DNA from: Apostichopus japonicus
Taxonomy: Eukaryota > Echinodermata > Holothuroidea > Aspidochirotida > Stichopodidae
DNA: 64,000 nucleotides
Direction of reading: 5' to 3'
Assembly: GCF_037975245.1 (NCBI RefSeq)
Contig: NC_092573.1
Coordinates: 11,440,001 to 11,504,000 of the forward strand
In this document: piece after piece, positions 1 to 12,711 of the stretch
Numbering within the stretch: position 1 is the stretch's first letter
Layout of the letters: the number at the start of each line of letters is the position of its first letter
Position numbers and translations under genes: made by a program
The notes under the pieces: generated by a model
What the model was told of the DNA's origin: nothing
The model's input: only the letters and a program-made list of their open reading frames with translations
Databases searched by the model: none

Positions 1-790
1 TAAAGTTTCTTTATAACAGTACAGCTATATACTTTATACTTTATAACAGTACAGCTATATACCTTATACTATATAACAATACAGCTATATATTGTATACT
101 TTATAACAGTACAGCTATATACTTTATAACAGTACAGCTATACACTTTATACTTTATAACAGTACAGCTATATACGTTATACTTTATAACAATATAGCTA
201 TATACTTTATACTTTATAACAGTACAGCTATATACTTAATACTTTATAACAGTACAGCTATATACTTTATACTTTATAACAATACAGCTATATACTTTAT
301 ACCAGTACAGCTATACACTTAATACTTTATAACAGTACAGCTATATACTTTATACTTGTTAACAGTCCAGCTATATACTTTATACTTTATAACAGTACAG
401 CTATATACTTTATACTTTATAACAGTACAGCTATATACTTTATACTTTATAACAGTACAGCTATATACTTAATACTTTATAACAGTACAGCTATATACTT
501 TATACTTTATAAAAGTAAGGCTATATACTTTATAACAGTACAGCTATATACTTTATACTTGATAACAGTCCAGCTATATACTTTATACTTGATAACAGTC
601 CAGCTATATACTTTATACTTTATAACAGTAAAGTTATATACTTTATAACAGTACAGCTATATACTTTATACTTTATAACAGTACAGCTATATACTTTATA
701 CTTTATAACAATACAGCTATATACTTTATACTTTATAACAGTACAGCTATATACGTTATACCGTATAAAATTACAGCTATATTCTTTATA
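1..790. repeat. 30-bp AT-rich minisatellite
   Basis: About 25 imperfect tandem copies of a unit containing TATAACAGTACAGCTATATA. The period is 30 bp (for example ACAGCTATAT at 21, 51, 81 and 111), with some shortened units of about 22 bp. It runs off the left edge of the window. Divergence between copies is low, mostly single substitutions such as CAGTACAG to CAATACAG. Confidence 0.95.
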
Positions 791-3480
791 ACTTTCGTTT
801 TAATCATCTGCCGTAGTAAAGTCTAATCAACTTTAGCTTTATGGTTTGATTTTAAATACTTATTTTTAAAGGTTTTAATTTGATATATACTGAAACCCAT
901 AACAAAATATAAAAGGCTTTAACTTTGACTAGTTAAGGTCGACTTCAGTAACCGTTACGGTATAGTGGATTGATATATGTCGAAGTTTTGGGATTTTCTC
1001 TTAATATGTATACTGACATGATAAATCAGGAATGTTCTCGTTTAGTCTGATTCAAATATATTCCTTTTCCGACAAATATTCGAAGGTATCTGAACTGGTT
1101 TTATTTTAACGGTCGAATATATAACATTCCAAGCGTTTATAACGTGACCTGTAAAGTTCAACTGTCGCGATATCTAATATTATATCCATAACTAAATGTT
1201 CACAATCGTCTTTCTTTCCCAGTTGAATATCAACTGTAGCGTGAAAAGATTAACTTAATTCATAAAATGAATAAAAATGATAAATCAGTGAACGACCCAT
1301 GAAAGCGCGCAATACGATTGCTGCCATGGAAACAAATAATTACATACTTAAGATTGTACGGGATCGACTTTTCTTATATTGTTGTTAATTTTTCACAAAA
1401 TCTGTAAAGTTAAAAGAGTATATATATGCAATATTATACATTAATATACATGCATGAAAATGACAACGCAGATCTCCTGCTATTGGAGAATATAAACGGG
1501 GAAAAGAATAATCCGAAAATTTACTGAATCTTCTAATGCTGTCAACACGTTATTGATAATTTTGGGAATAAATATGCATAGTACGAGTTTATTGAACATT
1601 TTGCGTTCACTTTGTAAGCACGGTGACGCAAACTGGCCATTACAATATTTTCACTAGATGTTTAGATCATCAATAACTGCTTGCTGTTTTCGTTTCTATT
1701 AATTGTCTGATCTGTGTTTGTTCTTGTCAATATATTGTCTCCCTTACTCTCTCTCTCTTTAGGTAACGAAGATATTCTCATAACAAACACGATGTGTATT
1801 GACGGGCGCCCCATGATTATTTGTGATTTCATTAGCAATGTATTACCCCTTTACGCAAGAACGTGTGAACAGAAATTAAATTACTTGTTCAAGGAATTGG
1901 TCAAATATAGATCGGTTCATCATAGCGTCTGTTTACATTGTTTATGATTACACGTTTCAGAATGCCTAGGAAACATGGCGCTATTTGACATAAAGCTGTA
2001 TACCCCAGCGGTAGTTCGTTTTTCTATAGCTGCCGAACGTGAAGTCGGCTGTAACATTATTTGGACGTTACTTTGGGGTTGACATTTTGAAACTGCGCCA
2101 AGAACTTTCTCCTTTCTGAGCCAAGCTGTTTCACGTTGTAAGATATGTCTTAAATAGTGGAGTGTACATGAGTTTGATCGCCCCACCCCCACCCCATCTA
2201 CACCTCCACCCCCCCTTCCGATTGGATGTATACATAGTTAACATGGAGAATGGACTTGAGGATCATAAATGGTCATTCGGAGTGAAATCTCGAAGTGAAG
2301 GGTCCGTGTACGGTTCGGTGGATAGGATTCGTGTAGTTTAAGAGGAGGTTCCGGATGTATTCACACCCCCTTTCTCCACCCCACTACCCCCAACCCGTAC
2401 ATCACCCCTTCAACAAACCTACCATGCAGCCCAACCTCAAACCATACAGCAACCCCGCCCACAAACATGTTAACATAATGTGTTGGTGGTTACATTATCT
2501 TCGCATAGATGACATGATTCCCCTTTTAAGTTGAGTTTGATAAAATAAGTTGCCTTATTCATGTCTATGCTGTACATATAGGTCACTGCATGCCACGGTG
2601 TGGGGGTAGTTGCAAGGATTCACTGTTGCATGTCTAAAATTGTTACGACATATATACATATTAGATAATGTTAATCGATAAATCCATGTTGAATATCAGC
2701 TTATAGTACGTACATTTCGACTTTTTCTAAGCCTCATTTTGGTCATCAAAACAGTTATTGTCGATTCGTGTGTTATTTGATGAGTAGATACGTGTTTTTG
2801 GTTCATTAATTGTGGGTTAATTTTTGTTTTACTATTTGACACTGAAAATCCCGTAGGAGTGAGTCTGTTATCAAAACACCTTTCCAGTTGTGGTGACGTA
2901 GAAACTGAGAAATTTCGCTACCGCTATCGTGTGCATGTGTGTATATAAAAGAAAGACAGGTTGAGAGAAGAGACATTTGGTAAGCCAATCTAGGAAATGT
3001 GGATTGATCAAGTGAAATCGTAGCTTGAGCAATATTTGTGGTAAATGAGGTTAAAATTCAAGTAATTGCCCCATTAAAATCTCGATTTCACGAATAGTGA
3101 CGATCAAGATTGCCGAGACGCGACGTGGAGATTATGCCGCGTTTTTCAACCGATAGAGTTACGTACTTTTTAAATTTAATTCCGATGAGGGATTTCAACT
3201 TCAGGATTTGTGAAGAACTAAGTGAGAATAAAAAATATCAAGTGGCAACCGTGGATCCATCCCCCGCCCCCGCAAACTCCCCACCTCACCCACATCATTC
3301 TTCAACTACACACAAATATTTAAAAGTAGTTCATAGCGCATTTTAATTATAGAGCTAATTTTAAATATATAATTTTAAATTATAATTATGTCTCAGAATG
3401 CTACATTTGATTTCGAATCTTTTTTACTTGTTTTGGTCCTCGGGGAAGAACGACTCTGGCGCCACCCCTTCACATATTTT
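791..3480. other. No gene recognised
   Basis: AT-rich single-copy DNA. A pyrimidine tract ending in AG at about 1741-1762, followed by a short open stretch, resembles a splice acceptor, but the peptide is not recognisable and no donor follows. C-rich low-complexity patches lie at 2180-2215 and 2365-2460. Confidence 0.6.
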
Positions 3481-3675
3481 CTATGTAAGAATGTTTCCAC
3501 AAGCTATACTCCTCAAAATTAATTAATGGCACCCTCAGGATAAGAACATTATATATAACATTTATATATCCGCCCGGATTAATATCACACATTCACAATG
3601 TCAGAATCTTTCCACAAACTACACTCCTCAAAATTGATTTCTGTCAACCTCAGGATAAAAACATTACTTATATAT
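3481..3675. repeat. Degenerate direct repeat, offset about 115 bp
   Basis: Two diverged copies. The word CACTCCTCAAAATT in the second copy corresponds to TACTCCTCAAAATT in the first, and ACCTCAGGATAA in the second to ACCCTCAGGATAA in the first. The copies start near 3497 and 3612 and look like an old local duplication. Confidence 0.6.
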
Positions 3676-3779
3676 TTAATAATTAATAATAAATAACAAT
3701 AATATTTATTATTATTAATAATTAATCTAATATTGGTCTTTAAAAGTTAGCTATATATACAAGAACCTAGATGACTAGC

Positions 3780-4422
3780 CAAGGGCGGTGGAAGCACTTT
3801 TAATCTGGGGGGGGGGGGCACCGACATCAAAAGGCACTTTGCAGAGTTTCGATTGGACTGATGTAGCCTTGTATTTAGTACCCTTTATAACTCTTATTGT
3901 ATTATCTTATTTGCGTATACACATCACTCCATCAACGCCCCCCCCCCCCCCCCTCAAGGAAAATATGCATACTAGCACTGCAATATCCAATGTGCAAATT
4001 GGGAAACAAGGAACATTTCTTTTGAGGCAAAATGAGGTGAAATCATGCTAGTTGCTTATGTAGGAATTTTCCGAATTAGAGTTTATTTCTTGTTAATATC
4101 TTAACAAATTTTTTCCATTTGAGTTTGACCCACAGAAATTCATTAAAAGTCAGGGGCGTAGCCAGGATTTGCAAAGTTGTATGCACGACTATCTGAGCGG
4201 AGCGCCACCATCAGTTGGCGCGGAGCGTACAAGAAAAGTTTTGGTGTTACAAACCCCTCAGATGGCCGGAAACGGCCCTTCCCGAGTGTTCATTCTGGTT
4301 CCCTGGCCTCTTGCTAACTTGAGACACCTCAATTTTTATGTAGAAAAAGGGCACATTTTTAACCTGAGGAAAAGTGGGGGGCACATGCCCCCTGTGCCCC
4401 CCCCCCGGTTCCGCCGCCCTTG
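3780..4422. mobile_element. hAT-type non-autonomous DNA transposon (MITE), 643 bp
   Basis: The ends are inverted: the left starts CAAGGGCGGTGGAA and the right is GGTTCCGCCGCCCTTG. An identical 8-bp duplication, TGACTAGC, flanks the element at 3772-3779 and 4423-4430, as expected for hAT-superfamily insertion. No transposase is present. dG and dC runs sit just inside the ends. From 4154 (CAGGGGCGTAGCCAGGA) to about 4330 the interior resembles the MITE at 8650-8944, so the element looks mosaic. Short open frames inside it are not genes. Confidence 0.85.
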
Positions 4423-4430
4423 TGACTAGC

Positions 4431-5260
4431 AAAAATTAAGAATTATTTCTTACCAATATATTTAAAACTTATCTAATAATTCGATATTGGAAACTATGAC
4501 TTGAAGATTTACAGTTTCTTTTATACGTTATTCTCGACAACCAATGACTCAGGCCGAAAAAATGCTATAAAAAGGTGTACTTAATCTTATGACGTCACTG
4601 GATTACTGGTTTCCATGGCAAGTGGTGTCATATAAGCCCATGATTTGTGTGGATTAGATTAATCGCTTTGGGATAAATTCTTTGGGGCTGGAAGAGGAGG
4701 TTGCACGTCATAAGTAAATTATGTATAAATTTAGCCGTGTTTACTAGCTAGAATAACAGGTCGGGTTATATCAAAATGGGTGATGTTCAAAGAGAAAATT
4801 AATAAGAACACTCTTAAAGATTGATCTATATATTCTGCCATCTTTTAACAACAACTTATATTCCTTCCAACATATTCTTATCGTTAAAGGGTTCATTTTG
4901 ATTTGATATGATTTATTTTATGATTTATAATCAAACGCTAAACAGATTGTTGTTAAATAGCATATGGTCACTGTGTTAGGCTTATTAGTTCATCCGTTTT
5001 GATAAATGAAACAGATATACCAAGAGTCATTTCTCACAAGGTAAAATTGATATTGAAATACAATCACGATGGCTGATCTAGCATTTTGTCTCACCCACTA
5101 ATGTAATAATCACCCACGAAAAGGTTATAATCAACCATTAATGTAATCATTTTCACTGATAGGTGCAGATCCAGGATTTTTTTTTTTTTTGTGTGTTATA
5201 AAAAGGGTATCTAGCCCTGGGTTCGTTTAAGCCTGCTCGCAATTGTATGTATGTATTTTT
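4431..5260. other. No gene recognised
   Basis: AT-rich DNA without a coding signal. It holds a TGACGTCA word at 4591 and a poly-T run at about 5178. Confidence 0.6.
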
Positions 5261-5484
5261 AGATCCTCCTGCAAGCAGGAACTCGCGAAGAAGCCTCATT
5301 GGCTTATCAAAGCCGCAAGCTGACCGAAGTCAGTCTCTTAGATTCATATTTAACGTCCATGATTATGAATTGTTAATTGTCAACAACTCTGTAACTGGAC
5401 GACATACATTAATCTTGGAGTGACTCGAACTCGGGACCTTATGATTGAAAGGTACCGGCGTTAACCACTGAGCTAACACTCCTC
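5261..5484 (-). mobile_element. tRNA-derived SINE, family A, copy 1
   Basis: Read on the minus strand, the 5' head resembles a tRNA gene: GGAGTGTTAGCTCAGTGG holds an A box and GAGTTCGAGTC a B box, with acceptor-like GGAGTG and CACTCC. A body of about 150 bp follows, ending in the palindromic words CCTGCAAGCAGG and AGGAGGATCT. The whole unit is repeated at 32498-32720, so it is a dispersed SINE and not a functional tRNA gene. Pol III transcription from the A and B boxes is expected from the family. Confidence 0.85.
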
Positions 5485-6560
5485 TTTTGGAGAAACAAAA
5501 ATAGGGCTATGGGGTCCTCCTCTATGAAATATTCAAATTGAAGATGTGAAATGGTGCATTGTCCTGCTTATTTATTCTATAAATTTAGGTTTATACAGTA
5601 ATTTGGTCTCCACGCAAGGACGTGCTGATAACAACTTTAAATCGTTTGCGTGGGTGTTCAAAGAGGGTTACCCCAACGTACACCCAACCCCCTGCACCCT
5701 GACTTATATAATACAATCAATTATTTAATGTAATATACACGAAATACTTCATGTATCAACGTGTGTCAACCAGTAATGTAATAAAGCGCGCCAGGGGAGA
5801 ACGTTGCAAAAGTGGGAAGGGTCTCATTTTTTGTTCCAGTTGAAATGAGTTTGATTTCACTTTAAAGAAGTTTGATTGATGAAACAACTTAACCAAATTA
5901 AGGGTTTCAATTGGGTCGATTATCGAATATTACAAATTGTCACATGCTAGCTATGTGTTTGAGGACATAGGTCACGTGGTCACAATGAAAAAAGTGAGCT
6001 CTACGCGACGCTGAACGTGGTAAAACAGGCTACAAACAAGCATTAATTTAATAAATTGTATGTGTTCACAGCTCACACACTCATATCTCAAGTTGTAAAT
6101 ATTTCCTTTGCTAATTATCAAAGGATGGACAAACTCAGATAATGCGAGAAACATTCTTTAAATGTAATAGAAATCTAGTTATGACGTCATTGCACTAATC
6201 TGTCTATGTAAATCAGGGCGTCATTGTCTTTAGATGGAGATAATATCTCCACAAATATGTTCAGATATATCTACCAATATCTGTATGGCTTATGGAAAAT
6301 GTCACGTGCATATATAATCATAAGTCACGTGATTAAACGTGATCTTTCTTTTCTAATAATAATAATCAGCAGTTATTATTTCGACGCTTAATCGACCACA
6401 AATGTGGAAGAAACCCGCAAAGGCTTATGGATTACAACTTACACGTCGGGTGTCTTCCCATTCAACATTTTAACTCATATTTAAAATCTTTTCAATTTGG
6501 AGAGCCATTTCATATGGGAAAACCGTAGATAGCTCTTGGGATGAGAAACCCACCTTACTA
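5485..6560. other. No gene recognised
   Basis: Unique AT-rich DNA. No exon with splice sites or a recognisable peptide was found. Confidence 0.6.
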
Positions 6561-6655
6561 TGCCCCGACCAGGTATCGAATCCATATCGTCCCGATTGCT
6601 AAGCATCATTGCTTCAAATGCCACCGCATTTATCCACTCGACCACAGCACCGGTC
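6561..6655 (-). mobile_element. tRNA-like SINE head, family B (Ser/Leu-like)
   Basis: On the minus strand ACCGGTGCTGTGGTCGAGTG contains an A box (at 6634-6644) and GGATTCGATACC a B box (at 6572-6583). The distance between them leaves room for a long variable arm as in tRNA-Ser or tRNA-Leu. The acceptor ends do not pair, and a second diverged copy exists at 8611-9012, so this is a SINE or pseudo-tRNA. Its 3' limit (lower coordinates) is not defined. Confidence 0.65.
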
Positions 6656-6660
6656 TATAA

Positions 6661-8610
6661 ATTTGATACACTTTCTGAAGACACGTTTATCATGTCCCTT
6701 GGGTGTTCAGATCTCTCATATATTACGCACGTTATTTTTTGGGTAACATACAAATGGTGATCCTGAGCAAATCACAACTTTCGTGTAACATGCAAGATGG
6801 GGGGGGGGGGGGAGTGGAGTGGGGAGGGGAGGGGGAGGAGAGGGGAGAGGAAAGTTTTAATCAGTCAATAATATGCTATCGAACTGAAGTTGCCATCTGA
6901 AGAATTAGGCAGCCAAAAATTTCCTCATTTTTTGGAGGGGTAGGGGGATTCGACGAGAGGAAGGCCGATTCTATCGGATCGAATTTATCATGCATCCACC
7001 TTCCCCTCTTTAATTTCGCTTTGCCCGTTGTGCCTACTGAGTCACCTCTAATAACCTTACTACTTTAATAACATTAAAGTGAACATTACTTGCACATAAA
7101 CCAGCTGCCTGTAAAGGATACAATAAAAACATTCCTTCTAAACAAGTCATCAATGTAACATGTATTTTTTCAGACAAGCGAATATTATAGGTACTTACTA
7201 TCTTACTACGGATAATAAACGATGGGCATCCGCGGGATTTGACAGGGGAGTGGTCAGTGGATGTTGGGGGGGGGTGGTGAGGATGAGAGGGGTAACAAGG
7301 GATGTATGTTACCTAACTTAGTGTCCTTGATGGAAAGGTATAATGTAAGCAGAGCAGGAGATTCCTCGTCCATTTTCTTTTTTAATAATATAGGAATTAC
7401 AAAGCAATACATAACACGCAAAACGGTGTCATGTTACGTTTAAACATTCTACCGTGCTATATGGTGGCATTTCTCCATATAGATATAGTCTATATGACGC
7501 ATATATCAATGCGCCCGGGTGTTCTCCTGCCTCAGGAAAAAGTAGAACATATTGTTTGATATGACATCAAAACAAAATCTGTTTTTGTTTTTGTGACTTG
7601 GATGCTAGAGTAGCACACATATGGAAGTATATTTCGTGCACAAATTGGGTCAATTGAGGCAATTTTAGATCCCTTTAGGCCTCCCCCGGAACAGTGTACG
7701 AAAATTGTTATCAACTGAGTAAAGAGGTTTGTTTATAAATGACGACAACTTCAGGTTCTCATAGCCGAAAAATCTTCAGGATCATTGTACGGAAGATTGA
7801 TGGTGCCATGAATGGCCAATTTGACAGCTATCCAGTGACGGTTTAGGGCATTAGTTAGTGAGAACGTCTACGGTCTCATTCCTTTGACGAATTTAGTGTG
7901 TCAGTCAACGGGGCAATTATATGGATTATGCTACTATATGTACGGTATGATATGAGGGCCAATCTCCAGAAAGAAAAAACAATGTTTTCATGCTGATAAA
8001 TCAACATTGTTGTTAACAATTTGACATTCTGGTGTAGAATGTTGAAACTATGACGTTGTTGTGGTTAGATATATTAGATATCTGACTTAGGCTATTTACA
8101 AGGATCTGCTCCAGATATCGATTTATATCGGGATGTATATGCAACATGGTGGACATCCCTACCTCCCCCCCCCCCCCTTTTCTCTTTCAAAACACCACCA
8201 AACCCACTCCTTGCTAGTTATTGTAGAATATAATAGTGGCATAAGCATACACAATTCAGTTTTACAAACTTCCGTTTCTGAATTCGGAGGTGAAAAGACG
8301 TTTGCGTGAATGTCGTCCATCTTTCATAACGTATACTGTTTCCTATAACTGAATAACAGAATTCTCTTCATTGTTCATCATGTTACGCTCAACTCAATAA
8401 CTAGAAAAAGTCGTTTATGACTAACCGACTACTTGAGTTGACATGTATAATTTTCGATTCTATTTGTTATTCTACTGTTAATTTTAGCTTATAAAGCTGG
8501 ATCTTTCTAAGAATATTGAGAATGAAACGGCGAGGTTTACACTTGGACACATAGCACGCATCAACTGCAAACGGCACCCATGGGGATGGAGAGCCTCGTT
8601 CTTCCGGAAA
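6661..8610. other. No gene recognised; G-rich tract at 6796-6855
   Basis: A G12 run is followed by GGGGAGGGGAGGGGGAGG-type sequence at 6796-6855, a strong G-quadruplex candidate on the plus strand. Other homopolymer tracts are a G8 run near 7264 and a C15 run at 8163-8177. No coding signal was seen. Confidence 0.6.
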
Positions 8611-9012
8611 CACCAGCGCTATGGTCGAGTGGATAAAGGCGGTGGCATTCAGGCGCGTAGCCAGGAATTTGCCAAGGGAGGGGCGAAACTGTAGATTTGG
8701 CATTGCAAACTATCTAAGCGTAGCGCCACCATGAGTTGGCGCGAAGCGTACAAGAAAATTTTGGCTGAAAATGCCTCCCAGATCGCTGGAAATGGCACTT
8801 CCCAGGCCTTGTAAGTTGCATCTTAGCATTTTCTCTTTGATAATACTAGCGATATCATAAAAACATTTAAAAAAAAAATTAAAATATGCTCAAGGGGGGG
8901 GGGCGGCTGCCCCCTTCGCCCCCCCCCCCTTGGCTACGCGCCTGGTGGCATTTATCTATTGACGCAATGCAACTTTAGCACCTGGGAGGCTTGTGGGTTC
9001 GATACCTGACCG
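8611..9012 (+). mobile_element. tRNA-derived SINE, family B, split by a MITE
   Basis: CACCAGCGCTATGGTCGAGT (from 8611) carries the A box and GGTTCGATACC at 8996-9006 the B box. The two are separated by the hAT-type MITE at 8650-8944 and its 8-bp duplication. Removing the insertion on paper restores a head of about 100 bp like the one at 6561-6655. The body beyond 9012 differs from the other copy, so the 3' end is uncertain. Confidence 0.65.
8650..8944. mobile_element. hAT-type MITE, 295 bp, nested in a SINE
   Basis: The terminal inverted repeats are CAGGCGCGTAGCCA at the left and TGGCTACGCGCCTG at the right, perfect over 14 bp. The 8-bp target duplication GTGGCATT lies at 8642-8649 and 8945-8952. 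A G10 and a C10 run lie near the right end. The core is shared with 4154-4330 and about 24220-24330. No coding capacity; a hAT transposase elsewhere in the genome would be needed for movement. Confidence 0.9.
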
Positions 9013-11985
9013 GAATAAGATTGGGGTAATGTAGAAGCTTGGCATGCAGGAGGAACTGGCTTGGGAACTATATACAACCTCCTCTCTTTTGCCAATCCTA
9101 AAAATATGTATTGAGAACCCATAAAGCTAACCGACAAAAAGTGATCTTTCCTTACCCAATTAACTGGCTATAATCATTTATCAAACAAATCGTTTTTCAG
9201 TGACAGCACCGTTCACGTGATCTTTAGTATTTGACTTCACATAGGACAAAGCGCGAACCATCTTGGTCTATCCGGCCACCCGCCGCCCTCTGTCCCACTT
9301 GAAATTGGGCTCCGCCCCCACTCCTTGCTTGGACCACTCTCGTAGTTCATGTGAAGGAGTACCACGTTAAGTAAAAGAAGCCTATTTTATTTTGTGGTGG
9401 GAATCGTGAATATACCCCTCATACTTGGTGTGTAGATGCATCACAACATTCTGTACAAGACCCCTGTTGTATTTGGTGGAGATGTGTATTGCCGCGTACT
9501 GTAGACTGACCTATGTTTACCATGCCATAGTGTAATTGATCATCAAAATAGTGGTTCGGGCCATTTATATTGTGACAGCGATTTCTGGTTAACAAGCAGG
9601 AATCTAGTGCAACGAATTCATCGAAACCTCAATGCATTTTGCATTCTGGTTATCTAAATTTATGCTATTCGTGTTTTGTTTTTTGTGTTTTTTTTGTTGT
9701 TGTCGCCGTCGTCACTTATCGAGGGTAATTTTGTACACATCTAAAGAGACTGCTTTAATTTCACGGGTCTTTCCTATTTATTCTCCATTGACACCCTGTG
9801 GGCGTTGCAGCGTGAATATCCTACCATTGAGAACGTTCAAACAGTGTCTCTCCCCATGGTCTTATATTTTCTTTGCATCCATTTCGTTTTTTGTCACATC
9901 ATGCATAAAAAAGAAAAGTTATAGACTTAAATTGCTAAATATCATTGATGCGAGCAAAAAATAAAAGTGAATTCGTGTAATTGTGTGTGGGTGTGTGTGT
10001 ATCTGTATATGGTCATGCTGTATGAACAAAATATTTATCTGTAAAACTATTTGAGTTCTAGATAAGCTCAGTACGTCTCTTGGGCACATTATGTCATCAC
10101 CACTTGTTCCCCCTCCCCCCCCCCCGTCCAAATATACTATACTCATGAACCACACATTCCCTTCACAGGCGATGCATCCATACTATTTATAGAAACAATT
10201 TTCATTCAGAAGTATTCATAACAATCTGCAGACATTTTGTTTTTGTGGTCAAACTTTTAATCTATTCAATATACTAGTCAAACTACCACCAAGTATTATT
10301 ATTATTGCGCAATTCACAAACAAACTTTTGCTAGTGCATGCATATTCTTAGGGTTTTACATTAGATTAAAATATCCAATCGGATAAAATACTCCATAGGC
10401 GATTCTACACCTACACACCTAGCGGGAACGTATACGTGTCACGGATTACCCAAGTTTTCTATAATGAATACAGCCAATCAGAGCCCTCTAAAATATTTAA
10501 CACCACAACCCAACCCCCCCTCCCCCCCAAAAAAAGAGAGAATAAAAACCGGAAATATTACGAAAGATTAATAAATCATTCCTATAGAAGATACTTTCAC
10601 AGCCGATTCACACAGAGATTACAGTAACTGCTGTAAATTTTTAAGTTTTGTACCACAGTAAAAACTGGATCGCGCTATAAAATAGCACGTGCTATTAGGA
10701 TTATCATAAGAACTGAAGATATGTATAATTCCCAAAAATGCATCAAACTGGATTTGTTGGGATTACACTTATCGATTTTTATCAATCACCAATCTGAATT
10801 AGCTGTGTAAAATTGTCCGCTATCTGCACGTGCATTACGTACGAGAAGTTTTCATGTGCGGAGATTGTTCACAAACTTCACGGAGCATTTTTAAACATGA
10901 TGTGAAAACATCATTTAAAATCTAAAATAACAATTGACTAAAGGGAATGTTTCGTGTCAGAATACCAATACACCTACGGTGGCCAAAATCTCCTAAATTA
11001 TTTCTTAAGGCATTTCCTACATGTCATAAGTCGTAACTCGCAAAATATACAACAGTTTAAGGAATTTTGAGACAAGTTTGCTGTTATTGCTGCTAAGATT
11101 TGTTACAAAGATTTGCACTTAAACCCGGTTGCGAGTGGAAGATAGATGCTCTTTCAATCTTAAGAGTTTCATTGCGTAAAAGATCGCTTTGATTTAGGCA
11201 GTGCAAGGGATTAGTATAGCGATATTTTTTTCGCGCACCGATCTGTCGCTAAAAGACGATAAATAATTGGGAAAATGTACCAAGTCGAGCTAATCGAGTA
11301 GCGGTTTAAAGTAGCAATGAGGTACTGTATACGCTTAGGACTCGCGCACACCTAGCTACTGTATATTACATGCCTAGTTATAGAGGAGCCACAATGTAAC
11401 AGAAGCTATCTTCGTAGGTATTTTTGCAGATGTTTTATTTTGATTTGTTTTAGACACTACAGTAGGCCTAGCTGCTTATTTATGATTCTGCGATATGTTT
11501 TACTTTGTTCATCACTTACTTTTGGGCGGAAATTAAATTTCATACTTCACAGAAACATAATTTGGTTTCTGCCTGAGATCTTGTGATAAGGTTTTCTCAC
11601 GTAAATCAAAAGTGTATCCACTCCAAATTTAAAGGAGAGTTATGCGTTCCCATCATTCTAAAGCCCCCTTTGGAAAGCAACTCTATAAGTGCCCCCCCCC
11701 CCACCCACACGCATGGTTGGTAAAACTCATTTGCTGCTTCTGATATTCAATTGACATTTTTGCACATAGTTTTGACATTCGCATGAGTAAATGCAATTTC
11801 CATTAGTCACGGTTAATTAACGGCCTAGAAAAGTCACATATTTATAAATGCCAGTACCGTGCATAACCTATGTTGATCAAAATTTAGCCTATACGTCTAT
11901 ATGATGTGAAGAATTTAGTCTTGGGGGTATAATAATTGCATAATTTAACTACCGTCCGATTTAACGTATAGATGGACAGCGAGAC
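9013..11985. other. No gene recognised
   Basis: AT-rich DNA with a C13 run near 10112, a C-rich patch at 10506-10530 and a C13 run near 11690. No open frame resembles a known protein or has convincing splice borders. Confidence 0.6.
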
Positions 11986-11987
11986 TG

Positions 11988-12092
11988 AATGGGTGAGGAG
12001 TGAAGGGTGAGGGGTAAGGAGTGAGGGGTGGGGGTGAGGGGTTAGGGGTGAGGGATGAGGGGTGAGGGATGAGGGATGAGGGATGAGGGGTG
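11988..12092. repeat. G-rich minisatellite
   Basis: Tandem variants of GGGTGAGGGATGA on the plus strand with a period of 7-14 bp. Regular GGG runs separated by 4 bases make it a G-quadruplex candidate. Open frames read through it are low-complexity artefacts. Confidence 0.85.
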
Positions 12093-12711
12093 CTGTAGCC
12101 ATATGGAATCCTTGCGGAATTCGGCACAAAACACCCCGTTATACGCAGCAAATATCGCTACAAATTAAGCACATTTCGCGCTAAGTCCTTTCATAACTTT
12201 CAAAGTATAGCACTCAGAAAACTCTTTCTTATGTCATTTTGAAGAATATTGTGTCCTCTTTACAATAATGTGTCGTTATTTATTATGCGTGTGAACTAAA
12301 TCCCGTACTTTTTAATCTGAAAACTCTGGAGCGGATACAGCGGATGCGGACATTTTTAACTCTCTTGCAACTTTGTGAACTATATGTAATTCCTACATTA
12401 TTCATGATATATAATATGGAATGATAACACGCAAAAAAAAATCAATTTGAAACAGATATCGCATAATTATATTGACATAGAAAACTTACTTATATAAAGA
12501 TAAGGTATTCAACAGGGGATACAAATTCACAATACACCGGAAATTGGTCAAGACAAATCGGTATAGTGAATTTCATATAAAGGATGGAATGTTATTGAGT
12601 TTTTTTTTCTTTCTTTTTAAAGAATTAGAGAACATGGATTTGAATAATTGAAAACAAAAATGTGTTCTTCAGTTTAAATGAAAACTCATCTTTGTCTGCG
12701 TGTTTGTGTCT
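12093..12711. other. No gene recognised
   Basis: AT-rich DNA with no coding or repeat structure apparent beyond a T-rich run at about 12600. Confidence 0.6.

Noticed and set aside
1714-1947. Possible exon after a CT-rich tract and AG
   Set aside because: The peptide is unrecognised and no donor or neighbouring exon supports it.
5405-5484. Functional tRNA gene on the minus strand
   Set aside because: A and B boxes are present, but the anticodon arm has an 8-base loop and the same sequence with the same 150-bp body recurs at 32498, so it is a SINE head.
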